In this document: positions 39,949 through 49,863 of the stretch, in pieces
Position numbering within the stretch: position 1 is the stretch's first letter
Layout of the letters: the number at the start of each line of letters is the position of its first letter
Assembly (NCBI RefSeq): GCF_001640025.1
Contig: NC_031672.1
Coordinates: forward strand, 2,356,001-2,420,000
DNA: 64,000 nucleotides
Direction: 5' to 3'
Source of the DNA: Sugiyamaella lignohabitans
Taxonomy: Eukaryota; Ascomycota; Dipodascomycetes; Dipodascales; Trichomonascaceae
The notes under the pieces: model-generated
Told to the model about the DNA's origin: nothing
Databases searched by the model: none
Seen by the model: the letters and a program-made list of their open reading frames with translations, nothing else
Made by a program: the position numbers and the translations under genes

Positions 39949-40420
39949 ACACCCCAGGACCCCCACTGGCGGCGGACCCTGCAGCAGCCGCGGCCGCACA
40001 CGTGACCGATTTGTAATAGATGGGTAAAATTGTACGGAGAAACAGATGCCGAATGGGGATACGGCCGACGCAGAGTACGATAATAAAGTGAAAAACAGAG
40101 AGGGCCCTGGACTTTGTCTGTGTGCAGAATACATATATATATTAGATATATCCCGTTGTGATCTGGTCAGATTGGTTGTTCACGCTAACGTTTAACAGTT
40201 TTGCTTCTCTTTACAAAGTCAATTGTAAAGAATTAAGTGAAATAAATACGATAAAAGGCGTTTTTTTTTGGTGAACAGTTGTTATTTGGTCGGCTCGTTT
40301 ATAACTGGATAGAATCTTTGTTTGGCTTGTTCTCCGCTTGTCAAAATATCTCCATTGAATTTTCTTACTAGGGCTAATACATTAGCCCGATTCAGTTCTG
40401 TTTATCGTCAATTGTCTACA
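39949..40420. other. GLR1 upstream region with AUG-less in-frame leader
   Basis: It contains CACGTG at 39999-40004 and a T-run at about 40261-40269. From 40313 to 40420 the sequence is open in the GLR1 frame (36 codons after the TAG at 40310-40312), has no ATG, and would encode a basic Ser/Leu/Arg-rich leader without acidic residues. Confidence 0.6.
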
Positions 40421-41857
40421 ATGGCTCCTTCAGTATCGAATGCTGAACACTTCAATTACTTGGTAATTGGCGGTGGTAGTGGTGGTGTTGCCTCTGCTCG
40501 TCGTGCTGCTAAGTATGGCGCCAAGGTCATGTTGATTGAAGGCAATCGTCTTGGTGGTACTTGTGTCAATGTTGGCTGTGTTCCTAAGAAAGTTATGTGG
40601 GCCGCTTCAGATCTGGCTAATAAGATTACTCATGCCAAGGGTTACGGATTCACTGCTGTTGACAAGGAATTCTCTAAGCAATTCGATTGGCATGGATTCA
40701 AGGCTAAGAGAGACGCCTATGTTGCTAGACTTAATGATATCTATGCCAACAATTTGACTAAAGAAGGTGTTAAATATGTGTTTGGATGGGCCAAATTCGC
40801 TGATGCTAAGACTGTCGAGGTCAGTCTTCGTGAAGGTGGTACTGCTTATTACACGGCGGACCATATTTTGGTTGCTGCTGGTGGTCATCCTAAGGTTCCT
40901 GATGGAATCAAGAATGCCGATTTGGGTATTACTTCTGATGGATTCTTTGAATTAGAACAGCAACCTAAAGACGTGGCTATTGTGGGTGCTGGATATATTG
41001 GAGTTGAATTGGCTGGTGTTTTCAACGGTCTTGGTACCAATACTCATTTGTTGATTAGAGGTGAGACTGTTCTTCGAGCTTTTGATCCCATGATCCAAAA
41101 CGCTGTTACTGATAACTATGTCAAGCATGGCGTTCATGTTCATAAGTTGTTCAAGTTCGATCCTGACACCGCTATTGAGAAGACTGCTAATGGAAGAATC
41201 AAGTTCACTTTCACCGATAAGGACTCTCCTAATGGACAGACCATTGAAGTCGACCAGATTATCTGGACCATTGGCCGTGCTCCTCTTAGTGACACTTTGA
41301 ATGTCGAGGTTCCCGGACTCAAGCTCGATAATAAGGGTAAACTCGAGTGTGACGAGTACCAGAACACCAATGTGCCCAATATCTACTCTCTTGGTGATAT
41401 TGCTTCACATGCTGTTGAGTTGACTCCTGTAGCCATTGCTGCTGGCCGTCGTCTTTCGAACCGTCTTTTCGGTCCCGAGAAGTTTGCTAAGGACAAACTC
41501 GACTACACCAATATTCCCTCTGTTGTGTTTGCACACCCTGAGGCCGGTGCTATTGGACTCACCGAACCCCAGGCTCGCGAGACCTATGGTGACGAGAATG
41601 TTAAGGTCTACCAATCCAAGTTCGTGTCCATGTACTACGCACCTCTCGAAGCCGAACAAAAGGACTCCACAATCTACAAGATCGTTGTCGCCGGTCCCGA
41701 AGAAAAGGTCGTTGGTCTCCACATCATCGGCGACTCCTCGGCCGAGGTCCTCCAAGGCTTCGGTGTCGCTGTCAAGATGGGCGCTACTAAAGCCGACTTC
41801 GACAACTGTGTCGCCATCCACCCTACCTCTGCTGAGGAGCTCGTCACCATGACTTAG
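40421..41857 (+). CDS. GLR1: glutathione reductase
   Basis: 478 residues from the ATG at 40421. The FAD-binding motif [13 protein letters not shown], the redox-active pair C48/C53 in [13 protein letters not shown], the NADPH-binding [13 protein letters not shown], and the C-terminal [11 protein letters not shown] with the catalytic His are all present. The enzyme reduces glutathione disulfide with NADPH in cytosol and mitochondria. S. cerevisiae makes both forms from two in-frame AUGs. Here no upstream AUG exists, yet the 36 upstream codons look like a mitochondrial presequence, so a near-cognate start (for example TTG at 40322 or ATA at 40346) could give a mitochondrial form. That part is inference. 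Confidence 0.95.
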   Translation: MAPSVSNAEHFNYLVIGGGSGGVASARRAAKYGAKVMLIEGNRLGGTCVNVGCVPKKVMWAASDLANKITHAKGYGFTAVDKEFSKQFDWHGFKAKRDAYVARLNDIYANNLTKEGVKYVFGWAKFADAKTVEVSLREGGTAYYTADHILVAAGGHPKVPDGIKNADLGITSDGFFELEQQPKDVAIVGAGYIGVELAGVFNGLGTNTHLLIRGETVLRAFDPMIQNAVTDNYVKHGVHVHKLFKFDPDTAIEKTANGRIKFTFTDKDSPNGQTIEVDQIIWTIGRAPLSDTLNVEVPGLKLDNKGKLECDEYQNTNVPNIYSLGDIASHAVELTPVAIAAGRRLSNRLFGPEKFAKDKLDYTNIPSVVFAHPEAGAIGLTEPQARETYGDENVKVYQSKFVSMYYAPLEAEQKDSTIYKIVVAGPEEKVVGLHIIGDSSAEVLQGFGVAVKMGATKADFDNCVAIHPTSAEELVTMT

Positions 41858-41901
41858 ACTTTATACTCTTGAATATAACTACACACGTATCCTTGGGACC
41901 A

Positions 41902-42072
41902 GCCTCCGGCGGCTGGGGCTGCGCCCCAGACCCCCCGGCTCCTCTCGCTGCGCTCGAGTCGTTGCGTCGGGCCACTTGCAGCGTCTGGACCCGGTTGGTT
42001 TTGCGCTCCCGACTTCGAGTATCGAGCGAAGCGAGCAACGGGGTCTGGGGCAACGCCCCAGCCGCCGGAGGC
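41902..42072. repeat. GC-rich inverted-repeat element (171 bp)
   Basis: It starts 44 bases after the GLR1 stop. The left arm has loop TGC (CTGGGGC-TGC-GCCCCAG). The right arm has a shortened second hairpin (ATCGAGCGAAGCGAGC). Confidence 0.9.
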
Positions 42073-42291
42073 AGGCCGGGGACCGGAAAAAGAGCGGTTG
42101 GACCCTAGTTCACCAGGAAAAAGAGGGAATTTGTGCACCAAAATTAAAAAGCCAGGGGTATGTCACGTGATGCGCGGCTGCAAGCATAGTATGGTGGGTA
42201 TTTGATGTCGAAGATTGGCGGTGAAATTTGGAGAGGAGCAAGCTGATATCGACAGGTTGACGAGCGTGTTGAGGAGATATTTGAGGAGGAA

Positions 42292-43368
42292 ATGGTATGT
42301 TTGGGTTGGGAAAGTAGTGGGCAGCGCGGAAGATCGGGTGCTGGCTGAGTGGGATTGTTACTAACTGTTTTGTAGGCCGACGTGTCGAAGTTACCACCAG
42401 ATTTGAAGAGGTTGTTCGAGCCTCCCCCACCGGTGAAGTACCTGGAACCCCAGGATATTCCGCCAGAAAAGAGGTCTACTGTGAAGATTTCGGGGATAGC
42501 AGGATATTTGAGTCGCATGACGACAGATCACGAAAAAGATTACGTTCCAACTGATAATTGGCTGCAGATTGTCAAGAATAACCGACGGAAAAAGGCTGCT
42601 GAGAACGCAGTCAAGTTAAAAGAGGCGATTGCCAAATGGAATCCAGATGACGACCCTCAAGTTCGAGGAGATCCTTATAAAACACTGTTTCTTTCAAGAT
42701 TGCATTACGACATTGTTGAAAAGGATCTGGAAGAAGTGTTCTCGCGGTACGGCATTTTAGAACGGATCCGTCTAGTACGAGATCAAGAAGGAAAATCCAG
42801 AGGGTATGCTTTCATTGTTTTTGAACGAGAAAGAGATATGAGGATAGCTCATAAAGAAAATTTAGGATTGACGTTGAAAGGACGACGTGTGGTGGTAGAT
42901 GTCGAGAGAGGAAGGACTACTAAAGGATGGAAACCCAGGAAATTGGGTGGTGGAAGAGGTGGCAGAGGATACACTAAAGAAGAGCTTTTAAGGAGAAGAA
43001 GTGCACTCAGCCGGCCACTTGGAGATGCTCCTAGTAACGGCAGAGACAGGAATCGTGATTCCAGAGGAGGTCGACCTGACAGAGGGCCCGACAGAGGCCA
43101 TGACCGAGGTTCGTATCATGATCGAGACGGGCCGCCACCACGAAACGGGTCCGCTTCCTGGGACAAGAGAGCTGCCGAACGAGAATACCGCGATCGCGAA
43201 CGTGCTGCTGCCAGAAACGATTTCAGAGGAAACGACCGTTACCGCGACCGAGACAGGCCACGAGACCGCGACCCGGCCAGATACTACGACCGCCGCGAAC
43301 CACCACCACCGCCACCGCATCGCGACCACAGACCGTACCGCGAACGGAGCCCTCCTCGCCATTATTAG
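42292..43368 (+). CDS. SNP1: U1 snRNP 70-kDa protein, spliced
   Basis: Exon 1 is only the start codon (42292-42294); exon 2 is 42376-43368; together 331 residues (MADVSKLPPDLKRLFEPPPP...). The U1-70K N-terminal motif PPDLKRLFEPPPPVKYLEP is followed by the long helix region with DNWLQIVKNNRRKKA. An RRM spans about 103-180, with RNP2 LFLSRL and RNP1 SRGYAFIVFE. The C-terminus is rich in Arg/Asp/Gly repeats. The protein binds stem-loop I of U1 snRNA and contributes to 5' splice-site recognition in the nucleus. Without splicing, the ATG reads through 18 codons of intron to a stop, so splicing is needed for any protein. A TCACGTGA-type box lies about 128 bases before the ATG. Confidence 0.93.
42295..42375 (+). 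other. SNP1 intron directly after the start codon
   Basis: 81 bases, 5' GTATGT, branch TACTAAC at 42359-42365, acceptor TTTTGTAG. The intron splits the gene between codon 1 and codon 2. Confidence 0.93.
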
Positions 43369-43434
43369 TGTTTTCTCTCCTGTAGCATATGTGTATATTT
43401 AATAATCCAGTGACGTGTTTCTGGGGTGTGGTCT

Positions 43435-43685
43435 GCCTCCGGCGGCTGGGGCTCTGCCCCAGACCCCGTGGCTCCTCTCGCTGCGCTCGAGTCGGTAGCG
43501 TATCGGTGAGGCAGCGAGGTGGAAGGGGGGATTAGATTAGCTTTTTAAAGGATGGGAGGGGTTGTTATCGTGCAGATGATAAGATTATGCGATGCATTGC
43601 CGATCGACCTTGGACCCTGGAAGCCCGACTCGAGCGAAGCGAGAGGAGCAGCGGGGTCTGGGGTGGAGTCTCAGCCGCCGGAAGC
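43435..43685. repeat. GC-rich inverted-repeat element, decaying (251 bp)
   Basis: Left arm 43435-43495 is intact. The right arm (43627-43685) has CTGGGGT-GGA-GTCTCAG in place of the usual stem, still pairable at RNA level with G-U pairs, and ends GGAAGC rather than GGAGGC. It begins 66 bases after the SNP1 stop. Confidence 0.82.
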
Positions 43686-43862
43686 TGTGACCCTTCTGCG
43701 GCTCCTAGTCATCTGGTGATAGTTTTCAGAACAACACCGTCCGACTTAATAGAACCCGAGCCTCGAGAACCGATGTTCAGTGCATTGTTTTAATGGATAT
43801 TCTGATTAATGTGAATTTTTTTCAGGACCGAGTGTATTATAGAGCCGGGGACGACGACGCAA

Positions 43863-43922
43863 CGACTCGAGCGCAGCGAGAGGAGCAACGGGGTCTGGGG
43901 CAGAGCCCCAGCCGCCGGAGGC
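43863..43922 (-). repeat. GC-rich repeat, single right arm
   Basis: Solo right arm with CTCGAGCGCAGCGAG and CTGGGGC-AGA-GCCCCAG hairpins, about 180 bases after the decayed pair. Confidence 0.88.
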
Positions 43923-44615
43923 AGCAGACTCGGTCGGGCGTTTTGTTACTAAAATGAAAAGTTATGAAGAAGAAAAATTCTCAATAAAGAACGAAGACTA
44001 AAGGCCATCGAGAGACTGCATTCTGAGACAGGTGTGGTACAGGCATCTGAAACAGGAACAACGGGCGGATGATACAACGAGCATGTCGGAGTCGGAACCG
44101 TTGTATTTGCCGGTTCCTCAACAGAAAGAAATGCAAATGCATACAGCGAGTGGACCGCATACCGCATGGTTTGACAACCTCGACTCGCAGCTGTCGCTAA
44201 TCGCCGTTAAAGTCCGCCATGAACTGGGCTCAGGATTTCCCTGCAGACCATATGTATTGGTTCTCTTTCGTCGGTTAAATCATTTTCCACAGGACCAGCA
44301 TTGCATGGCATCACCAGCCACGTTCTTTTGCTGTTGAATCGTGGGTTTTATGTAGTGAGTCTGACGAATAATGTCTTAGGTTCGCAATTGGCTATGACTA
44401 TCGGTCGTGGAAGGTCTGTGGCTTGTCTGTGGCTTGATCGTGGCACGCCTGTGACATGCTTATGTCTCGTTTATGGCGCTTGATTTTGTCATCGTCCAAG
44501 TACATCAGTTTTTGTAACCTTCAGGGTACCTCTATCAAGTTCACCACAGCCGGATAAAACCCAGAAAGGAAAATAACGAGGTGTGACCCCCGCAGAAAAT
44601 CAGTGAATTGGCAGC

Positions 44616-44621
44616 CACGTG
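44616..44621. promoter_or_regulatory. CACGTG box (candidate Pho4 site), distal
   Basis: 562 bases before the phosphatase ATG. Pho4-type factors bind CACGTG in phosphate-regulated promoters; the same core is also a Cbf1 site. Confidence 0.35.
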
Positions 44622-44995
44622 CGTTAATTCTCGAATGGCCATTAACTATCGTCTTGCACTTGACCCCACGGCTCAATTACAGTATAGGATTAACATTCGG
44701 TTTAACAACAAAATTTTTTTCCTCATTGCTTTTTAAACGTGCCAAAACCAGGCCCTTTTAGGCAGGTATGTAGGTTCGCTGCATATGAAGAAGCTTGTGA
44801 ACTGCACGACGTTCGACTATCATTTCAACGTCACCCAGTTGCTTTTTATGCACCTATATTTGATGCGGACCCGTATCCGACGTAATGGATACCCCAACCG
44901 TTTGAAGATCTTTTGGCTGGACATGATGAAGATCCACGAGTTTATTCATGAGAGATACTTTTTTTTATGATAGATTATTATCTTAATCTCCGTCC

Positions 44996-45001
44996 CACGT
45001 G
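44996..45001. promoter_or_regulatory. CACGTG box (candidate Pho4 site), proximal
   Basis: 182 bases before the phosphatase ATG, a distance that fits an upstream activating site. Confidence 0.45.
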
Positions 45002-45177
45002 TGATGCGATTGATACTTCATTTGATATAGCCATATGACTCCGCATCTAGACAAGATACCATATTCTGATCTCCGTGAATCAGATAAATAGATAAATATC
45101 AGCCAGAATGTCGTCAGGTTGGTTTTTTCTTTTCGGTGACAAGACTGCAAATACAGACAGACCGTTGAAAAAATAAA

Positions 45178-46632
45178 ATGTTAGTTTCAGCTTTGGTTAG
45201 TGGCCTTGTTGGCGCTTCGGTCGTCAACGCCCAATTGGGAAGCACTTCTGCTCAAAAGCCATTTTCTCAAGAGATCCAAGATGGATACAATCCTTTAAAA
45301 CACTTTGGTGGTTTGGGTCCTTACACCAACAGACAATCTTATGGTATTGAAAGAGAGACTCCTGAACAATGTGAGGTTGATCAAGTGTTCCTTCTTATGA
45401 GACACGGTGAGAGATACCCTGACAGTTTCACTGCTGCTCCTATGCTCAGCTCTCTTCAAAAGATCCAAAACTCTGTCAAGACTCCTAAGGGATCTCTTGC
45501 TTTCCTCAATGACTGGGACAACTTCCTTTCTGATCCCAATCTTTTCTCTCAAGAGAGTTTCTCCGGACCTTACGCTGGCCATCTCAATGCTTACAACAGA
45601 GGTGTTGATTACAGAGCTCGTTACGACCATCTTTGGACTGGTGAACAAGTCCCTATTTTCACTTCTGGTTATGAGCGTGTTATTGACACCGCCAGAAAGT
45701 TCGGTGAGGGTTTCTTTGGATATAATTACTCTACTGCTGCAGCCATTAACATTATTCCTGAGACCCCCGACCAAGGTGCTAACAGTTTGACTCCTACCTG
45801 TTTCACCCCCACCAACAATGTTCCCAGCTGGATCAGTGTCACTGCTGAGAACTTGGCTCCTTTCAAGATCTTTGCTGCTGAAGCTGACCGTCTTAACGAG
45901 GAGAACCCCGGCCTCAACTTGACCAACGTTGATGTCTACAACCTCCTTCAATTCGCTCCTTTCGAGTTCAATGTTAGAAAGACCTCGCCATGGCTCGACG
46001 TTTTCACCAGAGACGCCTGGGAGACCTTTGGCTACGCCAACAACTTGTTGTACTACTACTACGCCGGTCCTGGTGTTAACACCACTGCTCCTATTGGCTC
46101 AGTCTATGCCAATGCCACTCTTGCCAAGATGAATGAGGGCCCTTCCACTGGTGGAAAGCTCTTCTTCAACTTTGTCCACGACACCAACATCACCCCTGTT
46201 TTGGCTGCTCTTGGTCTTATTATCCCCGACAAGGACCTTCCTACCACCTATGTCCAACACGACACCATCTACCAATGTTCCGAGTTCGTTCCTATGGGCG
46301 GTCACCTCCTTCTCGAGAGAATGACCTGTAACGCTACCAAGCAATACGACGCCGGAGTCTACGTCCGTACCATTGTCAACGAGGCTGTTCTTCCTCATGA
46401 AGACTGTCAAGACGGACCTGGTTTCTCCTGTTCTTTGCAGAACTACACTGCCAAGTTGCAAAGCACCCTCCCCGAGTACGCCACTGCCTGTGACGTTCCC
46501 GCCGAGTACCCCCAGACCCTCTCTTTCTTCTGGGACTACAACACCACCACCACCTTCAACTACCTCAAGGGTGACATCCCCTCTCAACTCGCTGGTACCA
46601 CCTGGGACGAGAAGCCCGTTGGCACCAATTAG
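45178..46632 (+). CDS. secreted histidine acid phosphatase 1
   Basis: 484 residues. A signal peptide is likely (MLVSALVSGLVGASVVNA, cleavage near AQL). The active-site motif R75-H76-G-E-R-Y-P and the proton-donor pair H334-D335 (FVHDTN) define the PHO5/phytase-type histidine acid phosphatase family. Several N-glycosylation sequons (for example NYS, NLT, NTT, NAT) and paired Cys fit a secreted, glycosylated cell-wall or periplasmic enzyme that frees phosphate from organic esters, possibly phytate. The paralogue 47863-49371 lies downstream in the same orientation. Codon use is strongly biased, suggesting high expression. CACGTG boxes upstream fit phosphate control. Confidence 0.93.
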   Translation: MLVSALVSGLVGASVVNAQLGSTSAQKPFSQEIQDGYNPLKHFGGLGPYTNRQSYGIERETPEQCEVDQVFLLMRHGERYPDSFTAAPMLSSLQKIQNSVKTPKGSLAFLNDWDNFLSDPNLFSQESFSGPYAGHLNAYNRGVDYRARYDHLWTGEQVPIFTSGYERVIDTARKFGEGFFGYNYSTAAAINIIPETPDQGANSLTPTCFTPTNNVPSWISVTAENLAPFKIFAAEADRLNEENPGLNLTNVDVYNLLQFAPFEFNVRKTSPWLDVFTRDAWETFGYANNLLYYYYAGPGVNTTAPIGSVYANATLAKMNEGPSTGGKLFFNFVHDTNITPVLAALGLIIPDKDLPTTYVQHDTIYQCSEFVPMGGHLLLERMTCNATKQYDAGVYVRTIVNEAVLPHEDCQDGPGFSCSLQNYTAKLQSTLPEYATACDVPAEYPQTLSFFWDYNTTTTFNYLKGDIPSQLAGTTWDEKPVGTN

Positions 46633-46813
46633 GTCCGTAAATTATTAGATAAAAAAATATATGCAGAGTTAGACGAATCGGTTCATGCATGCAACTTAAA
46701 ATCCGCCACGCTAACCCCTCCGGGACGGGCGCCTAGACTTTCTTCGAAACCCAAACAGGAAATCCACATCACCGATAATCTGGAGCTGATTAGACTTTGT
46801 GTTCTGGGGGTCT

Positions 46814-46946
46814 GCCTCCGGCGGCTGGGGCGCTGCCCCAGACCCCGTTGTGCTCGCTTCGCGAGCGTGCGGGGACCGTCGACGCCCGACTCGAGCGAAG
46901 CGAGAGGAGCCACGGGGTCTGGGGCAGCGCCCCAGCCGCCGGAGGC
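46814..46946. repeat. GC-rich inverted-repeat element, full-length (133 bp)
   Basis: Left arm with the GCTCG-CTTCG-CGAGC hairpin, right arm with the CTCGAG type. It is about 180 bases after the first phosphatase stop, between the tandem phosphatase genes. Confidence 0.92.
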
Positions 46947-47862
46947 CGTCCTCCGTCAGTCAACGTGCCCCGGTCCTAGCACGCTAGCCTTCTGGGGCCA
47001 GAACACATGGGTCCTGTGCAAGAAAAAAAATTTTGAGACTGCTGCGATATCGGCCTGAGTCCCCGATAATTACCGCAAGCAGATCTAATTAGACCCGGGT
47101 TCCTGTATATGGTGGCTGACAGCTATCCGCCCCCCACCAGTTGTGGGTAAGCGGGCTGCGTTGATCGGCCGAATACGTTGACCCCCAAACGGGTTCGCTT
47201 TGTTAGATGCTGCATGGTGCAACGTTACTTTTTTGTTCCATGTTGGAGTCCGAATTGGTTCACGTAAATCAGGAACGTGTTTTTGTCTCAGAATGAGTGC
47301 AAGAACGATGGACATGCGATGCCGCACAGCAGCCGTTGACGTCGTCGTTTCTCTAGAACTTGGCTAATCGGGTTCCGCATCCGCCATCGCTGCTTCGGAT
47401 TTGGCTGTCCATCTTCACACGCGGTTGCAATGCTATTGCTATTATCGGTCGTGCATCAAAGATGTTCTGGACCCGTCGGTCTCTGCAGCATGTGGTGATA
47501 TTCAGTGGATTTTCATGGCTTCTACAGCTCATGGAAATAGTTTTCTATGCCACGTGGTGGAATGAGTCGCTGATAGCATCTTTGGTCGTGTGAAGTATAA
47601 CCAATTTGACCTTCAATTGATGTTCAATTGAATAGGTCCTCGGGTATAATTACTGTTTCTATAGCTGGAAATGGCTCTGTACTTACAATGGCTAAAAAGT
47701 GTGCCGAGATCTCGAGCATCAATGGTCCAGTGGTCCAGTGTTATGATACGGTGAAATTTAATATAAATAGTCGGTTAAATCCAATAGTTTGTAGTTGAAA
47801 ATCCAGTCTAGAATACCAAGATCAATTCTAACTGGAAAAAAAAAAGTTCATATATAGTTGCA
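46947..47862. other. intergenic between the tandem phosphatase genes
   Basis: About 0.9 kb without a supported gene. It includes CACGTG at 47551-47556 and an AT-rich stretch before the second phosphatase start. Confidence 0.5.
47551..47556. promoter_or_regulatory. CACGTG box (candidate Pho4 site) upstream of second phosphatase
   Basis: 312 bases before the ATG at 47863. Confidence 0.4.
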
Positions 47863-49371
47863 ATGGTCAAGTCTACAATTGTCGCTGCTGGTCTTTTGGC
47901 CGGTGCCTCTGTTGCCAATGCTCAACTTGGTCCCCCAAGCGCTCAAAAGCAGTTCTCTCAAGAGTTCCAAGATGGTAACAGTGTTTTGAAACACTTTGGT
48001 GGTTGGGGTCCTTACTCTGACAGAACCTCTTACGGTATTGACCGTAACACTCCTTCCAACTGTGAGGTCGATCAAGTGTTCATGCTCATGAGACATGGTG
48101 AGAGATACCCTGATGCTTACATGGGTGGCCCAATGGTCGAGACTTACCAAAAGATCAAGTCTAATGTTAAGAACTTTGTTGGTTCTTTGTCATTCTTGAA
48201 CACTTGGCAGACTACTTTGGATGATCCCAACATGTGGTCTCAAGAGACCTACTCTGGTCCTTACTCTGGTCTTGCCACTGGTTACAGAGTCGGTGTTGAA
48301 TACCGTGATCGTTATGGTCACCTGTGGCACGGAAACCAAGTCCCTATTTTCACTTCTGGTTATGAGCGTGTCATTAACACTGCTAGAAGATTTGGTGAGG
48401 GTTTCTTCGGTTATAACTACACCGACGCCGCTTTCCTTAATATCATTCCCGAAGATGCTACTGAGGGTGCCAACTCTTTGACCCCTACTTGTTTCGCACC
48501 TGTTAACAGTGTTCCTAACTATGAGATTGTTTCCGAGGCCGAATTGGCCCCATTCCCTGCTTTCCAGGCTGCTGCAGACCGTCTGAATGCTGAGAACCCC
48601 GGTCTTAACGTCAACCTCACTGATGTTTACAACCTCATGTTGCACGCTCCTTTCGAGTTGAACGCTCGTTCTTCCAGCCCTTGGGTTGATGTTTTCACTC
48701 TTGACGAGTGGCAAAGTTTCAAGTACATGCAATCCTTGATGTACTACTACTTGGCAGGTCCTGGTTTGAACTCCACTGTTCCCGCCGGTGCTGTTTTCGC
48801 CAACGCTACTCTTACTGCTATGAATCAAGGTCCTGATCAGGCTGGTACCATGTTCTGGAACTTTGCTCACGACGGTAACATTACTCCTGTTCTTGCTGCT
48901 TTGGGTTTGTTGGTTCCTCCTTCCGACCTTCCTACTGATAGAATTGTTCACGACACTGTCTACTCTATGTCTGACATTGTCCCCATGGGTGCTCACTTGG
49001 TCCTTGAGAGAATGACCTGTACTGCTCCTACCGGTGCTAGCAACAGCACCAACAGCACCGGCTCTTTCAACAGCACTGATTCATCTTCTGACAACGAAGA
49101 TGTTTTTGTCCGTGTTCTGCTTAACGAAGCTGTTCTTCCTTTCGAGGACTGTCAAAACGGACCTGGTTACTCTTGTCCTCTTACCAACTACACTGCCAAG
49201 CTTCAATCTACTCTTGTTGATTATGCTAAGGTCTGTCAAGTCCCCAAGGAGTACCCTCAATACCTTTCTTTCTTCTGGGACTACAACCAAACCAACTCTC
49301 TCAACTATCTCCAAGGCGAGATTGCTTCCCAATTAACTGATACCACCTGGGATGACAAGCCTGCTGCTTAA
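47863..49371 (+). CDS. secreted histidine acid phosphatase 2
   Basis: 502 residues, clearly paralogous to the gene at 45178-46632 over the whole length (shared blocks include RHGERYPD, IFTSGYERVI and SLTPTCF). It has a signal peptide (MVKSTIVAAGLLAGASVANA), active-site R77-H78 and H336-D337 (FAHDGN). A Ser/Thr/Asn-rich insert with several N-x-S/T sequons (STNSTGSFNSTDSSS) near residue 390-405 distinguishes it from copy 1. The pair most likely arose by tandem duplication some time ago, since the sequences have diverged substantially. Expected role: release of phosphate outside the cell. Confidence 0.93.
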   Translation: MVKSTIVAAGLLAGASVANAQLGPPSAQKQFSQEFQDGNSVLKHFGGWGPYSDRTSYGIDRNTPSNCEVDQVFMLMRHGERYPDAYMGGPMVETYQKIKSNVKNFVGSLSFLNTWQTTLDDPNMWSQETYSGPYSGLATGYRVGVEYRDRYGHLWHGNQVPIFTSGYERVINTARRFGEGFFGYNYTDAAFLNIIPEDATEGANSLTPTCFAPVNSVPNYEIVSEAELAPFPAFQAAADRLNAENPGLNVNLTDVYNLMLHAPFELNARSSSPWVDVFTLDEWQSFKYMQSLMYYYLAGPGLNSTVPAGAVFANATLTAMNQGPDQAGTMFWNFAHDGNITPVLAALGLLVPPSDLPTDRIVHDTVYSMSDIVPMGAHLVLERMTCTAPTGASNSTNSTGSFNSTDSSSDNEDVFVRVLLNEAVLPFEDCQNGPGYSCPLTNYTAKLQSTLVDYAKVCQVPKEYPQYLSFFWDYNQTNSLNYLQGEIASQLTDTTWDDKPAA

Positions 49372-49863
49372 AAAAATGTTATATAGATAGCTACCACCTC
49401 GGTCTTAGCTCTTAGTACTTTGCTCCTCGTTCTTCTTTTTATTATTTTGTATAGTTTTTGGTTTTAATATACGGGTTTCTCTTAACTTTTTCTACCATGG
49501 CTACCGCTTCAAAAGGAGCACGATTCATCCTTTACGACATGCATATCACCTGCATATATATATTCTTCTCTTCTCTTATCTTATCTTAACGCAGACCTAA
49601 TAAAACAGAAAAACTCAAAATTCGATTTAAGCTGGATTTCGGAACCTAATTTACGAAAAGTCGGTCCATCTGTCCAACCATGAGCTGTATTTTTGATTAC
49701 AGACTCAATTTTTACAACAGTACAAACTGGTTTTTTTTAGTTCAATAGTCTCGGCCAAAATGGTGATGCGGCTTTCTTAATTACGTCTCGGAGGATCTGT
49801 AAGTGAACTCCGCCACCAACAAATACTTATTATATTATTCTTCAAAATATAGCATACTCAACT
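49372..49863. other. intergenic, upstream of YeeE/YedE-type gene
   Basis: About 490 AT-rich bases, T-tracts near 49730. No repeat arm and no gene. Confidence 0.5.

Larger units (their letters stand above)
43923..45177. other. intergenic, upstream of first acid phosphatase gene
   Basis: About 1.25 kb with no supported gene; open frames are short and unremarkable. Two CACGTG boxes lie in the part nearest the phosphatase gene. Confidence 0.5.
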
